Positions 5,876-14,775 of a DNA stretch of 32,145 nucleotides are shown here, in pieces. The notes below the pieces were generated by a model that did no database searches, was not told the origin of the DNA, and saw only the letters and a list, made by a program, of their open reading frames with translations. The stretch's first letter is position 1. Every line of letters begins with the position of its first letter. The DNA is from a virus: positions 1 to 32,145 of the IMG/VR virus record IMGVR_UViG_3300035678_000007; one strand, written 5' to 3'. The position numbers and the translations under genes were made by a program.

Positions 5876-8679
5876 CAGAAACCTGTCTGGTTGCCCATGG
5901 CGTCAACCGTGGGAAGCGCACTAGGGCCAGGGGCAGCGCCCTCAGAGATAGTCTTGCGCGGCTCGGGAAAGTCCACTTGGGGCGGCGGGGGCAGAGAAGG
6001 AGCCGAGCGTTCCTGCAACGCCCTCTGCTCCGGCGTCAGGTTCATTTGCCGGGTCTCTTGACGGTCAATCCGGTCGCTTGCCCGCTCACGAATGGCCGCT
6101 TTCCGGGCTTCTTCAGCCTGCTGCTGGATTACTTGGATCGACGGGTCTTCCGGCGTTCCCCGCTTCAACGCCTGGATGTCGGCAACGCCCAATCCGAACC
6201 CGCTTCCGATTACTTGATGCCAGACTTCCTGGCCGTTTTCTTCAGTCGCATAGCGCAATTCGTATCGCGGAAGTCGTCCGGCAGAGACATCCCTCACGGT
6301 GTTCGGAACGGTGGTTAAGAAGAAGTCAACGACTTCCGCACCGTCGGCTTCTTCCTGAGCCGCTTCCAAAGCTTTCTGCTTCAACTGCTCGGAGGTCACA
6401 CCAGCCGGACCATAGAATTTCTCAGGCGGGAACATCATCAGGGTTGGTGTGCCATTAACATACGTGATGTCGTATCGCTGCTTCAGGTCGCGCTCAGCCA
6501 TGGATTTCGCCAGATCTGCATCGCCATGCGCTGGGCCGACAAACTTCTCCCGGAGAAGTTCTTTATAGTCAGCCGTCATGGCTGCACCCAAGGCAGGAGT
6601 AAAGCCCGCCTCTGGCGAGGACATTGACCACGGAATGTCATACAGACCCGTGACATGATCCGGCGTAATTTCCTTCACGAGAGCATCGGCCGCAGGCTTC
6701 AGTGCTTCCTTGACCCGAATGGCTTCCGGCGAATTGTCCTCGATTATCTTCTTCGCCGCGTCAAAGGGCGACATCCCACGGTAATTCGTCAGATGCTCAA
6801 ATGCCTGGGCGGCGTCACGGATTTCGGAGCCGCCATCCATATTATCCACGGCGGTTGGTGTGCGCTTGTAAAGGTTGGCAGCATCCACGAGAGACGCAGC
6901 CGCGACGGTCGGGTCTTTAGAAGACATTCCGTTCCGAATGTCCGCAGCTACCGAGTTAGGCACCACGTTGGTTTGCCGGATGAACTCGGCAGTGACCGCC
7001 GGTAGCTGGTCCTCAGGAACGCGCTTCACCAAGTCGTCGTAGAGCTTGTTGCCGCGCGCTTTGTCGTTAGTGTCAACCGGGTTAAGGAGCAGATTGCCGG
7101 CGGTGAACGTCTGGAGATCACTGCGCAGTTGCGCGGTTGCCTCGTTCTGCGCCCTCACAGTCCGGACCAGTGTCGCCTTGTCCCCATCCGTCAGTGTAGG
7201 ATCGGCTAGGATGATCGACTCATCCATGATCTTGCCCGACACAACATCGAGTTCGGCTGCATCCTTGTAAGCGGTGTAGGCAGCTGTGATCTGCGCCTTT
7301 TCGGTAGCTTGCGTCTCATTGACAAGCACGTCTGCCTGATTGGCCAGCACCGTCCGGCGATCAAAGGGAATGTCGGCAAGGATGGGGTCGGCGGGCTCGC
7401 CGCTGCCCTGCCCCGCAGAGGAGGGAGCGGCACTGCCTACCTTCTTGGCCGCCCAGGCGATCACATCCGAGGCGGTTTTGCCCCGCAGAAAGCTGTTGGC
7501 GTTGACGGCATCGGAGCCTAGAACACTCTCGACCGACGCGCCCGGATTGGCCTTAAGCAACCGGATAGCGCCGCCCGAGCCGGCGAAGTGTGCGAGGTAG
7601 GTCGTTCCATCATTGACCGGAACGCCGGCCCTACGCATCGCGTCCGTGTTCTCTTGAATGAGATGCCCCACCATGCGGCGGGAAACCGTTCCGTTATTAC
7701 GAAGCGCCAGCACCTCGGCGCGGCTCTTGCCCGCAGCCAGATCAGGCTCATACTTGCGGACGATCTGCATCCACGTCCCGGACGTGAACTGGCCCAACCC
7801 CGTCGCAGAGCTGTTCGGGTTCTTTGCGTTGGCCTTGCCGCCGCTCTCAACCTGGATGATGCGGTCCACGATAGACGCATCGGAGCTTGTCGCAGGCTGG
7901 TCAGGCGCCAATCCTAACTGCTGCCGAGCAGAACCGGCAAATGCCGGGTCCTGTGCCATCCGAGCGGTGGCATAGATTTCGGCCGACTGCTGATTCCACT
8001 CACGAAGCAGTTCAGTCTTGCGCAGCGGCGGCAGGTCCGTTGCCTGGATCGCCTTGCGCCCCTGCTCCCGGAATAGCTCGACCGTGTCGCTGCTGGTCGC
8101 GTTCTCTGCGATGCCCTGGCCGAACTGATCCCGGAACCCCGCCCATGTGGTCTCGTAGTTGGCCTGCTTCTGCGTGTATTCCAGCCGAGCCGCCGCCTGG
8201 CTGGCGCGCATCCGGTAAAGCGGTTCCTGTGCTGCGAACTGGGCCCGCTTGCTCTCGGGAACCTGCTCCAGCATCCGCTTCCAGACATCGTCGAACTTAC
8301 CCGGCTTGAGAGCCGCGCCGGTGACTGGGTCGAGTTGCCCGGCGACCATGTCGTGGAACCCGGCCCCGTTTGCCGGGATTTCTTTTGCTGACTCCTCCAG
8401 AAGCGACTGCACCGCAAGCGTCGTCTGGTTCTCAATGACGTTGGCTTGAAACGTGTCTTCCTGATCTTGGATGCGGCGCGCTTCAGCCGCCTTGGCCTCC
8501 AGCTTCTGCCGCTGCTCCGCCTCCATCTGCTCGTTCTGAGCACGGAGGCGAGCGCCGGCCTGCTGGAGCGATCCGCCCAGCCCCTGCAAAGCCCCGCCGA
8601 CCGGAGAACCGGACGGATATTGCAGGACCGAGCCCCTTTCGAGGTTCGGCGTGGCGTTGATGACCGGAATGCGCGCCAT
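5875..8679 (-). CDS. Internal virion protein with lytic transglycosylase domain
   Basis: 934 residues from ATG 8679, which overlaps the previous stop as TGATG (a TTG one codon earlier is less likely). The N-terminal 100 residues are coiled coil, rich in Gln, Glu and Ala. A soluble lytic transglycosylase (SLT/lysozyme-like) domain lies at about residues 265-400: the catalytic Glu is in IIQVESGG (about residue 278), followed by ATGLGQFTSGTW and later AHFAGSGGA, all standard landmarks. The long C-terminal part is helical and unassigned. The protein is expected to be packaged in the virion and to open a local hole in peptidoglycan during DNA entry, working with the two neighbouring ejection proteins. 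In T7 this activity is in gp16; here it is in the middle protein of the set. Confidence 0.87.
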   Translation of the reverse strand: MARIPVINATPNLERGSVLQYPSGSPVGGALQGLGGSLQQAGARLRAQNEQMEAEQRQKLEAKAAEARRIQDQEDTFQANVIENQTTLAVQSLLEESAKEIPANGAGFHDMVAGQLDPVTGAALKPGKFDDVWKRMLEQVPESKRAQFAAQEPLYRMRASQAAARLEYTQKQANYETTWAGFRDQFGQGIAENATSSDTVELFREQGRKAIQATDLPPLRKTELLREWNQQSAEIYATARMAQDPAFAGSARQQLGLAPDQPATSSDASIVDRIIQVESGGKANAKNPNSSATGLGQFTSGTWMQIVRKYEPDLAAGKSRAEVLALRNNGTVSRRMVGHLIQENTDAMRRAGVPVNDGTTYLAHFAGSGGAIRLLKANPGASVESVLGSDAVNANSFLRGKTASDVIAWAAKKVGSAAPSSAGQGSGEPADPILADIPFDRRTVLANQADVLVNETQATEKAQITAAYTAYKDAAELDVVSGKIMDESIILADPTLTDGDKATLVRTVRAQNEATAQLRSDLQTFTAGNLLLNPVDTNDKARGNKLYDDLVKRVPEDQLPAVTAEFIRQTNVVPNSVAADIRNGMSSKDPTVAAASLVDAANLYKRTPTAVDNMDGGSEIRDAAQAFEHLTNYRGMSPFDAAKKIIEDNSPEAIRVKEALKPAADALVKEITPDHVTGLYDIPWSMSSPEAGFTPALGAAMTADYKELLREKFVGPAHGDADLAKSMAERDLKQRYDITYVNGTPTLMMFPPEKFYGPAGVTSEQLKQKALEAAQEEADGAEVVDFFLTTVPNTVRDVSAGRLPRYELRYATEENGQEVWHQVIGSGFGLGVADIQALKRGTPEDPSIQVIQQQAEEARKAAIRERASDRIDRQETRQMNLTPEQRALQERSAPSLPPPPQVDFPEPRKTISEGAAPGPSALPTVDAMGNQTGF

Positions 8680-9191
8680 CAATACATCCCGCCTGTATTG
8701 CGCGAGAATGCCGAGCCGCCAAACTTCGCGGCTTTGTTCGGATCATAAAGCTGGCTCACGCCGCTCACGAACGCCGAGCCGGCATTGATCCAGCCTGATG
8801 TCTGCGCCTGCTTGCCGCCCATGCGGGTAATAGCCGCTTGGTCGTGAAGTTGGTTCTGTCTTAAGGTGCTGCCATACTGAATGGCTTGGATGTCCAGCTC
8901 CCCCTGCGCCGTGTTGGCGGCAAGAACTGTGGATGGCGAGCCCTCGAATGCCACGCCCGACGCGCCGACCTGAGCGCGCGCGTTAGCGGCCAGCAAATCC
9001 TGCTTGCGGCGCTCCCTCACCTGCTCGAAGGCAGAGGCCTTTTGCTCGCGCATAGCCTGCGCCTGTTGTGCCTTGGCTTGGGCTTCCGCCATTGCGTTGG
9101 CGTCGTTGCCCTGCTTGATCGCGCCCGCCATGTCCAGCGCCGTGCCAGCGACCGTGGCGACGATCATCATTGTTGCTGGATCAATGCACAT
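8679..9191 (-). CDS. Internal virion protein, T7 gp14-like
   Basis: The frame is open far upstream, but the in-frame start MCIDPATM at 9191, four bases after the stop of tail tubular protein B, gives a sensible 170-residue product. It begins with a hydrophobic segment (MIVATVAGTALDMAGAI), continues as an Ala- and Gln-rich helix with coiled-coil character (about residues 30-75), and has the motif GASGVAFEGSPSTVL seen in virion core proteins of gp14 type in many podophages. Such proteins are ejected with the DNA and are thought to reach the outer membrane. The order tubular B, this protein, transglycosylase protein, large core protein matches T7 order closely. Confidence 0.82.
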   Translation of the reverse strand: MCIDPATMMIVATVAGTALDMAGAIKQGNDANAMAEAQAKAQQAQAMREQKASAFEQVRERRKQDLLAANARAQVGASGVAFEGSPSTVLAANTAQGELDIQAIQYGSTLRQNQLHDQAAITRMGGKQAQTSGWINAGSAFVSGVSQLYDPNKAAKFGGSAFSRNTGGMY

Positions 9192-9195
9192 TCGC

Positions 9196-11457
9196 TTACG
9201 GCTCCGCTTCGAACACCGGGACAATGGCCCGGATGGTGCATGGCGTCGGCGCGTCATGGCGGATCGAAATACGCCCCTGCCCGCTCCACGAGTCATCGAT
9301 CCGAACACGGACGTTCCCGGTAAAAAGGCTCGCCGCAGCATCGTCTACCCCCGGCACGTCCGCTGTCTCCCATGCCCCGGAGATCAGCGACGATATCTCC
9401 AAGCCGGAGGTGTCCGTTTCAAACAGGGACAGGATTACTTCCTTGACCCGCTTGCGGCGCCCAAGCAGAGAGCCATCCTTGCTGCCGACATCCAGTTCCA
9501 GCGTGGATGCCGCCGCTTCGAACCGAAGGCCAACATGCCATTCTGCGGCTGTCGCGGATGCGGGCAGTGTCACGACGCCGCCCCCGGAAACCGTCAAATC
9601 GCGATAGACCACCCCATCGGCCAAAACATCTACAAGTCGCCCCGCGAGATGTGTCATGCCGCTGACAGTGTTGGTGGCGGCACCAGAATAGGACAGCCCT
9701 GCATCCACCTGAAACGCATCAGCGAGGTCGCCATATTCAAAGGATGTCGTCAGCATCTCGATAAAGCGCTTGGTCACGCCGGCGTTTGTGCGCCTCACGA
9801 TAAGCCAGACATCATCCTCCCCGGCTTGTCCCGGCGTGACGATGCAATCCTCCACAACGGCCCACCCGGTCGCATCCGAATGGTAGCCGCCCGTTACATG
9901 GCGGTGCATCCCCCGCACTTCCTGCGCGGGCTGATACGTCATGCAGCCAAGGTGCCCGTTATCCAGAGGGAACCACACAAACGGGTCCGGCTGCTCCTGA
10001 TAGGCAATAGTCCGTATCCCCTTCTTGGGGATGTGCTCGGAAATCTGGGCAAGATCGCTCGAATTGAAGCGCCCCACGCTGTTGAGTGTCAGTTCGGCAA
10101 GCGCGATGTCGCCGCGGGTCGCGTAGATGAACGAGACGCCCGTTTCGATCGGGCTGATGTTGCTGGTGCCGGCAGTCTTCGACTTGCGGTTCTTGAATGA
10201 GCTCGGGGTTAGCGCCTCATCAAGCCCGGAGCCGGACAGGGATCGGACGCCGCCGATCGTGCCCAGCACAAGTGAACCCTCGGATTCAGCCAGCCACTCG
10301 ATGCCGTTGGCTTGGCCGCCGCCAGCCTGGAGAAACTGAAGCGCGTCGTCGTCCTGTTCGCCAAGCCGAAAACTGTCGAAATCCCCGGTCTTAGAGGCAT
10401 AGACGGTCGAACCCGCACCGAAGACCAGCCGCTCTTCAAATAGGGTGACGCTGTCCGGATAATTGTCGATTCCAAATGCGCCCAAGCGCCAGAGGTAGGA
10501 TGCGTTGCCGCTGCCCACGACCTCCTCGGGAAATTCCGTGATGACCGTTGCAGAAACCTCAGTCGGGCTGGTGTAAGCCGTGATGCGAGCAACGCCATAT
10601 CCAGAATGGAGATACTGCCATTCCAGCCCAGTCCAATAGTCCGGCGCATCCGCAGCAGTGAAGTTCTCGAACGTGCCCGGACCGTCCCATTCCGTGCCCT
10701 TGAGGTGGGTCGGAGGAGTGGAGCCGGTGCGATGGAAATTTGCGCCCGGATAATCGCTGGTCATGCACTCGTAGACGTTGCCGTTATAACGGCGCAACTC
10801 GCCGAGCGGCGAACTGGAGCCGGTCACGACCTGGACCGGCTCCCACGGCTTGATGTTCTCGTAACTCTCCATATCGATGCGGATAAGCTGGCCGACCATC
10901 GTCGCATCGAAAGCGCTGAAATCGGCCGTGACCGTGATCGATCCCGTGGCGGCCGAGACATACATTTTCTCGGTTTCTTCGGTATTGACCGCGGCAAACG
11001 GACCATCCGTGAAGTCGAGCACCTCCAGCGCCCAGGATGTGTGCGCGGTCCTGGTTAGCTTCTGCGGGCGGTAGCTGGGGTGAACCAACCACATCACATC
11101 GGCGGATTGGACAAATTTGATGTCCGCCAGATCGGCAGACGACCATGGCGTTGTGACCTCAACCGTTCCCACCCGGGCGCCATAGGCATAAACGCGGAGA
11201 TACAGGTCGCCTAACTCCAGCGCGTAGGCCTGATCTGCGCTGAAGATGAACGGGATCAGCCGCGTCACATCGGCGGAGTCCTTCACCTCGCCGACGAAGT
11301 AGGTTCCGCCCCTCTTGCGCAACCCGCCATGGGGTAGCGTGACGAAATTCTCGCAGAGGGACAGCGCCGCCTGATAAAGATCAAGGGATGCCCGGGCATG
11401 AAGGCGCGGGGAGATTTCTCCCCTAATGAACGCGTCTTGGATGGGGTACAAAGCCAT
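9196..11457 (-). CDS. Tail tubular protein B (tail nozzle)
   Basis: 753 residues. The N-terminus (ALYPIQDAFIRGEISPRLHAR, then LCENFVTLPHGGLRKRGGTYFV) is the standard opening of the T7 gp12-type tail nozzle family in alphaproteobacterial podophages. The rest is beta-rich with segments such as FSADQAYALELGDLYLRVYA and ESEGSLVLGTIGGVRSLSGS, also typical. The protein forms the tip of the short tail below tubular protein A and carries the fibres. It follows the tubular A gene by one base. Its plus-strand complement has a long open frame, which is a composition artefact of this high-GC coding region. Confidence 0.88.
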   Translation of the reverse strand: MALYPIQDAFIRGEISPRLHARASLDLYQAALSLCENFVTLPHGGLRKRGGTYFVGEVKDSADVTRLIPFIFSADQAYALELGDLYLRVYAYGARVGTVEVTTPWSSADLADIKFVQSADVMWLVHPSYRPQKLTRTAHTSWALEVLDFTDGPFAAVNTEETEKMYVSAATGSITVTADFSAFDATMVGQLIRIDMESYENIKPWEPVQVVTGSSSPLGELRRYNGNVYECMTSDYPGANFHRTGSTPPTHLKGTEWDGPGTFENFTAADAPDYWTGLEWQYLHSGYGVARITAYTSPTEVSATVITEFPEEVVGSGNASYLWRLGAFGIDNYPDSVTLFEERLVFGAGSTVYASKTGDFDSFRLGEQDDDALQFLQAGGGQANGIEWLAESEGSLVLGTIGGVRSLSGSGLDEALTPSSFKNRKSKTAGTSNISPIETGVSFIYATRGDIALAELTLNSVGRFNSSDLAQISEHIPKKGIRTIAYQEQPDPFVWFPLDNGHLGCMTYQPAQEVRGMHRHVTGGYHSDATGWAVVEDCIVTPGQAGEDDVWLIVRRTNAGVTKRFIEMLTTSFEYGDLADAFQVDAGLSYSGAATNTVSGMTHLAGRLVDVLADGVVYRDLTVSGGGVVTLPASATAAEWHVGLRFEAAASTLELDVGSKDGSLLGRRKRVKEVILSLFETDTSGLEISSLISGAWETADVPGVDDAAASLFTGNVRVRIDDSWSGQGRISIRHDAPTPCTIRAIVPVFEAEP

Positions 11458-11458
11458 C

Positions 11459-12046
11459 CTAGGCGGTCCACCTGTAGTCGCCGCGCTGGATCAGCCAGGA
11501 GTTGGTATCGAGCCGCCCGGAGCGTTGGAAGGCGTTCTGCCTCTGCGCCGTGGCAACCGCATCCGCATATGCCTGCCGGGCCACTTGGATCATCGCCTGC
11601 TTGTGCGTCAGCGGCAGCGCGATCTTCACCGCCAAGGCCGCGGCCATCACTTCAACAAAGAGGGGCGACCATTCGTCCGGATCGGTGATGTCCTTGATGT
11701 AGCGGATGACCTGCGGCGTATCCTGGTCGGTGTAGATATAGATGCCGGTCTGCCGCCAGTTGATGGGAATGCCCGAGGGTTCGCCGTCATAGGTGAGCGG
11801 CAGGATACGCACCGCGTCGGTCGGCATGTCGAATTGCATCGTCATGGAGCCGTTTTCCACTTCGGTTCCAACCGAGGAGGACGAGCGCATCGCGAAAATC
11901 CAGGCATACTTTGCCAGTTCGGCGCGGCGGGTCTGCGCGAAATGCAGGTTCACCAACCGGCCGGCCGTGCTGTTCTGAGCAAGGCTCGTGATCTGAGCCT
12001 CATCCAAGAGACCCAGAGCCATGTTGGCGACATCGGTTTCGGTCAT
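11459..12046 (-). CDS. Tail tubular protein A (gatekeeper / adaptor)
   Basis: 195 residues, in the T7 gp11-type family that links the portal to the tail nozzle. The N-terminal half begins TETDVANMALGLLDEAQI, a near-universal opening for this family, followed by FAQTRRAELAKYAWIFAMR. The middle is a beta domain with the family pattern INWRQTGIYIYTD, and the C-terminal helix contains AAALAVKIALPLT. The ATG at 12046 overlaps the preceding stop (ATGA). Its position directly before tail tubular protein B matches all T7-like phages. Confidence 0.88.
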   Translation of the reverse strand: MTETDVANMALGLLDEAQITSLAQNSTAGRLVNLHFAQTRRAELAKYAWIFAMRSSSSVGTEVENGSMTMQFDMPTDAVRILPLTYDGEPSGIPINWRQTGIYIYTDQDTPQVIRYIKDITDPDEWSPLFVEVMAAALAVKIALPLTHKQAMIQVARQAYADAVATAQRQNAFQRSGRLDTNSWLIQRGDYRWTA

Positions 12047-12288
12047 TTACCTGAGCCGATCCATTGATGATGGGAGGTGCGCTGCTTGGGCCGGCCGCGG
12101 CTGTCGTAGACCGTCTGTCGCGGGTCGGGATTGGCGAGGTTCGCAGCCAGCCGGAAGCCTTGATGGACACGGTTGCCGCGCACGGGCTCAGATTTAGCCG
12201 TGGGCAGGGGTTCGGGCATTGTCGGGCGGGATTGCTGCGGAACCTTGCGCGGGCGGCCTGGCGGCCTTCCTGTGGGCTTGTATGGCAT
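12043..12288 (-). CDS. Small basic Pro/Arg-rich protein with AT-hook-like start
   Basis: The best start is ATG 12288, with AGGA five bases upstream; the frame continues further up but without a good site. The product is 81 residues, very rich in Pro, Arg and Lys, and begins MPYKPTGRPPGRPRK, which resembles the AT-hook (GRPxGRP core) and also the GRP start of some phage small terminases. The rest (GNRVHQGFRLAANLANPDPRQTVYDSRGRPKQRT) has no recognised fold. It overlaps the tubular A gene by ATGA. It may be a small virion or DNA-binding protein; I do not know its family. Confidence 0.62.
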   Translation of the reverse strand: MPYKPTGRPPGRPRKVPQQSRPTMPEPLPTAKSEPVRGNRVHQGFRLAANLANPDPRQTVYDSRGRPKQRTSHHQWIGSGK

Positions 12289-12313
12289 GATGTTCCTAGG
12301 GTAGATTTCTGCG

Positions 12314-12496
12314 ATGCAGATCACGATCCGGAACGAGCGCCTTCTTGCACTGCTCGGGTTTGAGCGCGCCGACATGGATGCCAGCGCTTTCAGCCGAGCG
12401 GGGCATCCGCAGAAGCGCGCGCCGATGCTCGTCTCAATGTCGGTGCGTCAGTGGCTCGGAGTAGTCTTGACCCGAGTGATGCGGGCGGGAGACTAG
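12314..12496 (+). CDS. Possible plus-strand small gene beside the capsid gene
   Basis: Between the capsid gene and the small basic protein gene there are 265 bases (12289-12553) with no convincing minus-strand gene. The plus strand there has a 60-residue frame, MQITIRNERLLALLGFERAD to a TAG inside a hairpin at 12483-12505. About three quarters of its codons end in G or C, as in real genes of this genome, and the protein has a natural mix of hydrophobic and charged residues. Against it: no ribosome binding site is visible, and a short minus-strand frame of 36 codons also crosses the stretch. It would lie opposite to all neighbours, as inserted moron genes do. Function unknown. Confidence 0.3.
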   Translation: MQITIRNERLLALLGFERADMDASAFSRAGHPQKRAPMLVSMSVRQWLGVVLTRVMRAGD

Positions 12497-12505
12497 CCCC
12501 CGCCC
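12483..12505. other. Perfect GC-rich hairpin downstream of the capsid gene
   Basis: GGGCGGG at 12483-12489 pairs with CCCGCCC at 12499-12505 around a nine-base loop. No run of T follows on either strand, so it is not a standard intrinsic terminator. It could slow transcription after the highly expressed capsid gene, protect the mRNA 3' end, or end the possible plus-strand gene whose stop lies in the loop. Confidence 0.45.
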
Positions 12506-12553
12506 CTTCGCGTGTAGGTCAGCCGCACAAGTGCTAGGCTGAGCCCTCCAGAT

Positions 12554-13543
12554 TTACGCCTCGGTAGTACGTACCGCGATGAAAGTCATGTTCTTGACGC
12601 TGGTCGCCGTGCGATCCCAATTCGCCGCAAGGGCAAGCTCGGCATCGGTGGCGAACTCGCCGGCCGTGGACGCATCCAGGAAGCGCGTTCCCGGAACGTG
12701 CGCGACGAAGTGACGACGCGCCACCATTTCCGTCACGCCGCCGCCGTGGGCCTGACGGGGCTTACGGTCGAACTCGACCGGGCCGCCTTCAGTGTTCACG
12801 GGAAGCTCGTTCCACATGATGGCGTTGCGCTTGAACATGAACGCCGTGTATTCGTTGGTCGAGACAGGAATGTCGTCGTCCACGATGACACGCAGGCCCA
12901 TGTAGTAGGGCAGAAGCATCGTGCCCTGCTCGGCGATCGGCACCATGTCGATCAGATTGGCCTTCTTCAGGACCTTCATCTGCTTCGAGTGCATCCACCA
13001 GGCAACGAACTCGTCGGCGCGGTCGCCCATGAGGTAGGCCGCGTCGATCGCATCCGTGTCCGTGATGGAGGCGTTGGTGTCGAGCACCAGATCGCCGCCG
13101 TCATTGGCGACGTTGTCGGCGATCACACCCTGCAAAATCTTGATCAGGGTCTGCTTGTGAGCGCGCTGCCAGTAGTTGACCTGGCGCTGCACAATGATCC
13201 GCTGGGGATCATCGCCGGCAAGGATTTTGGTGAGGTCCGGGATGCCCCATGCCTGAGCACGGATGTTCCGGGCCGCCGTTTCCCTGCGGGTGCCGATCTT
13301 CTTCAGTTCGATGGAGTCGGCCGGGTCGTCGTTGACCGGCTCGGACGGGTCGGAACCCAAATCCTTCCAGCCGGGCATATCGACGGAGCGGCCGCCCATC
13401 GAGAGCTGCCCCGTGATCTCCGGGTCATTGAACAGGATACCTGCCCGGAAGATGTCGAGGGTCTGCACGGATTCCTCGAAGGAATACCGGGCGTAGACTG
13501 ACGGAATGATGGTATCCGACAGCCTGGTATATGCGTCTGCCAT
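12554..13543 (-). CDS. Major capsid protein, gp13-like
   Basis: 329 residues forming the head shell. The sequence (start ADAYTRLSDTIIPSVYARY, then SVDMPGWKDLG, later KQMKVLKKANLIDMVP and GLRVIVDDDIPV) matches the 'major capsid protein 13-like' family with an HK97-type fold, rather than the T7 gp10 family. It follows the scaffold gene with a candidate terminator between them, which is common before a capsid gene with its own strong expression. The combination of this capsid type with a T7-type portal and tail is typical of several alphaproteobacterial podophage groups. Family assignment is by recognition of these segments. Confidence 0.87.
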   Translation of the reverse strand: MADAYTRLSDTIIPSVYARYSFEESVQTLDIFRAGILFNDPEITGQLSMGGRSVDMPGWKDLGSDPSEPVNDDPADSIELKKIGTRRETAARNIRAQAWGIPDLTKILAGDDPQRIIVQRQVNYWQRAHKQTLIKILQGVIADNVANDGGDLVLDTNASITDTDAIDAAYLMGDRADEFVAWWMHSKQMKVLKKANLIDMVPIAEQGTMLLPYYMGLRVIVDDDIPVSTNEYTAFMFKRNAIMWNELPVNTEGGPVEFDRKPRQAHGGGVTEMVARRHFVAHVPGTRFLDASTAGEFATDAELALAANWDRTATSVKNMTFIAVRTTEA

Positions 13544-13578
13544 TTTCGCTTGCTTTCCAAAGGCAGCGAAGCGGCGGC

Positions 13579-13601
13579 AAAAGCCCGGCTCTCAGGCCGA
13601 G
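13579..13601 (-). terminator. Candidate terminator between scaffold and capsid genes
   Basis: On the minus strand CTCGGC pairs with GCCGGG (13596-13601 with 13584-13589, one T-G wobble) around a six-base loop, followed by CTTTTG. The stem is good but the T run is only four bases, so termination is probably partial. It starts four bases past the scaffold stop and lies in the 61-base gap before the capsid gene. Confidence 0.55.
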
Positions 13602-13604
13602 CGG

Positions 13605-14522
13605 TTAGAGGGGGTTTTCGGAGATCCAGTTTGAGGCTGGTTCGCCTGCTTCCCGCATGAGCCGCTTCGCTCGGGGAAGGTCATTTTTGATGAGCGCTGA
13701 AATCGCCCCTGGATTGGTGATCTTGCCGTCCTTGTTGCGCTTGAACGGGTTCTCGCCCGCCGCCACGCCATTTCCGGCTTCGATCGTGTCCTCGCGGAAC
13801 ATCTTCTCGCCGATCTCCGCGAATGCTCGCGCAATCGTTGGATCGGTCAGAGCCCCATCAGGAAGCAGGATGCCTGCCTTCTGGTAGGACTCGACAAGGC
13901 CAAGGTTCTTCATCGCCCGGTTGGCCAGCTCGTGCCTCTCTTTGAAGCTGTCGCTGTCCGCCGGGCCCCATTCGCCGACAAGCTCGTCATGCGTCGTCTC
14001 GACAGCCTTGGCTATAGCGGCCTGTTGAGCCGCCATGTCCTCTGCCGCCGATGCGATGAAACGGTCGTGAAGCGCCTGAGCCTGCCGAGTGTTCAGCCCG
14101 GCCTCGTGCATCCAAGCTTTCGACTTGTTCGCGAGGTCGTCCGAATACGGCAGATCAGGGGGGAGCCCTTCCGGGCGCTTGAACTCGTACTTGTCAGGTG
14201 TTTCCGGACGGCCCAGCTTCGAATAGAACTTGTCCAGTTCCTCCGGCGGGGCGTCTGGATCAGGAATGCGCAGGGAATCACCCTGCTTGCGTTCCAGTTC
14301 CGCGTAGGATGTTAGGGCTTTTTCAAGCCCTTCAGGGGAGGTCCAGCCCTTTGAGTCAGCTAGCTTGCGGTTGCCTTCGGAAAGACCGTTATACCAGCTA
14401 TTCGCAGCACTGTCGCCGGCAGACCCGTTCTCCGGCGTAGGCTGTGGCGGAGGAGGGTTGCCCGCCGACTGCGTTTCCGCAGCCACGGACCCGGCATCCG
14501 CCGAAGATGTTTGGATTTCCAT
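13605..14522 (-). CDS. Scaffold / capsid assembly protein
   Basis: 305 residues directly before the major capsid gene, the standard scaffold position. The N-terminal 45 residues are low complexity (Ala, Ser, Pro, with PPPPQPTPENG). Then comes the conserved opening of phage scaffolds of this type: WYNGLSEGNRKLADSKGW, then EELDKFYSKLGRPETPDKYEF. The remainder is helical and charged, with a mobile C-terminus containing NPFKRNKDGK. It guides shell assembly and leaves before or during DNA packaging. Starts at ATG 14522, three bases after the preceding stop. Confidence 0.85.
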   Translation of the reverse strand: MEIQTSSADAGSVAAETQSAGNPPPPQPTPENGSAGDSAANSWYNGLSEGNRKLADSKGWTSPEGLEKALTSYAELERKQGDSLRIPDPDAPPEELDKFYSKLGRPETPDKYEFKRPEGLPPDLPYSDDLANKSKAWMHEAGLNTRQAQALHDRFIASAAEDMAAQQAAIAKAVETTHDELVGEWGPADSDSFKERHELANRAMKNLGLVESYQKAGILLPDGALTDPTIARAFAEIGEKMFREDTIEAGNGVAAGENPFKRNKDGKITNPGAISALIKNDLPRAKRLMREAGEPASNWISENPL

Positions 14523-14525
14523 GGA

Positions 14526-14726
14526 TTACGACGCCGTGATGTTGGCGAGCGTATCCACGCGCTTCCAATTCGTGCCGTCAGAGAAGGCAATAACCGCTGC
14601 ACCAGCGGCGCCATTGCTGACGTAAATCTGCTGCCCCTTACGAGTGGAGGCGGCCGGGACGGTCGCAACCGTAAAGGTGTTGGCCTTGGCGCGGCGCGCA
14701 GCAAGGCGAGGCTGTCCGAGAGCCAT
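14526..14726 (-). CDS. Small beta-rich structural protein
   Basis: The frame opens at a GTG at 14765, but the ATG at 14726 has GGAGA about six bases upstream and gives a 66-residue product starting MALGQPRLAARRAKANTFTV. The C-terminal half (GQQIYVSNGAAGAAVIAFSD then GTNWKRVDT) is a beta-hairpin motif seen in many phage tail and decoration proteins. It sits between the Bbp19-like gene and the scaffold gene, so a virion decoration or head protein role is likely but not proven. Confidence 0.66.
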   Translation of the reverse strand: MALGQPRLAARRAKANTFTVATVPAASTRKGQQIYVSNGAAGAAVIAFSDGTNWKRVDTLANITAS

Positions 14727-14775
14727 GTTCATTCTCCGTGGTTCTGAATAGTCGGCGTTCCCCACGCCGCGGGGA

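Noticed and set aside
9192-9341. Longer N-terminus for the gp14-like protein
   Set aside because: It would overlap tail tubular protein B by about 145 bases with an Arg-rich, unlikely sequence; the start at 9191 follows the previous stop closely and begins with a family-like MCIDPATM.
9004-10200. A 398-residue plus-strand frame opposite tail tubular protein B
   Set aside because: The minus strand holds a recognised, full-length structural gene with normal neighbours; the opposite frame has an unnatural Arg/His-rich composition typical of antisense frames in GC-rich genes.
125-12546. 13-base identical sequence ctaggctgagccc at 125-137 and 12534-12546
   Set aside because: Matches of this length are expected a few times by chance in 32 kb, especially at high GC; there is no shared context beyond lying near gene ends.
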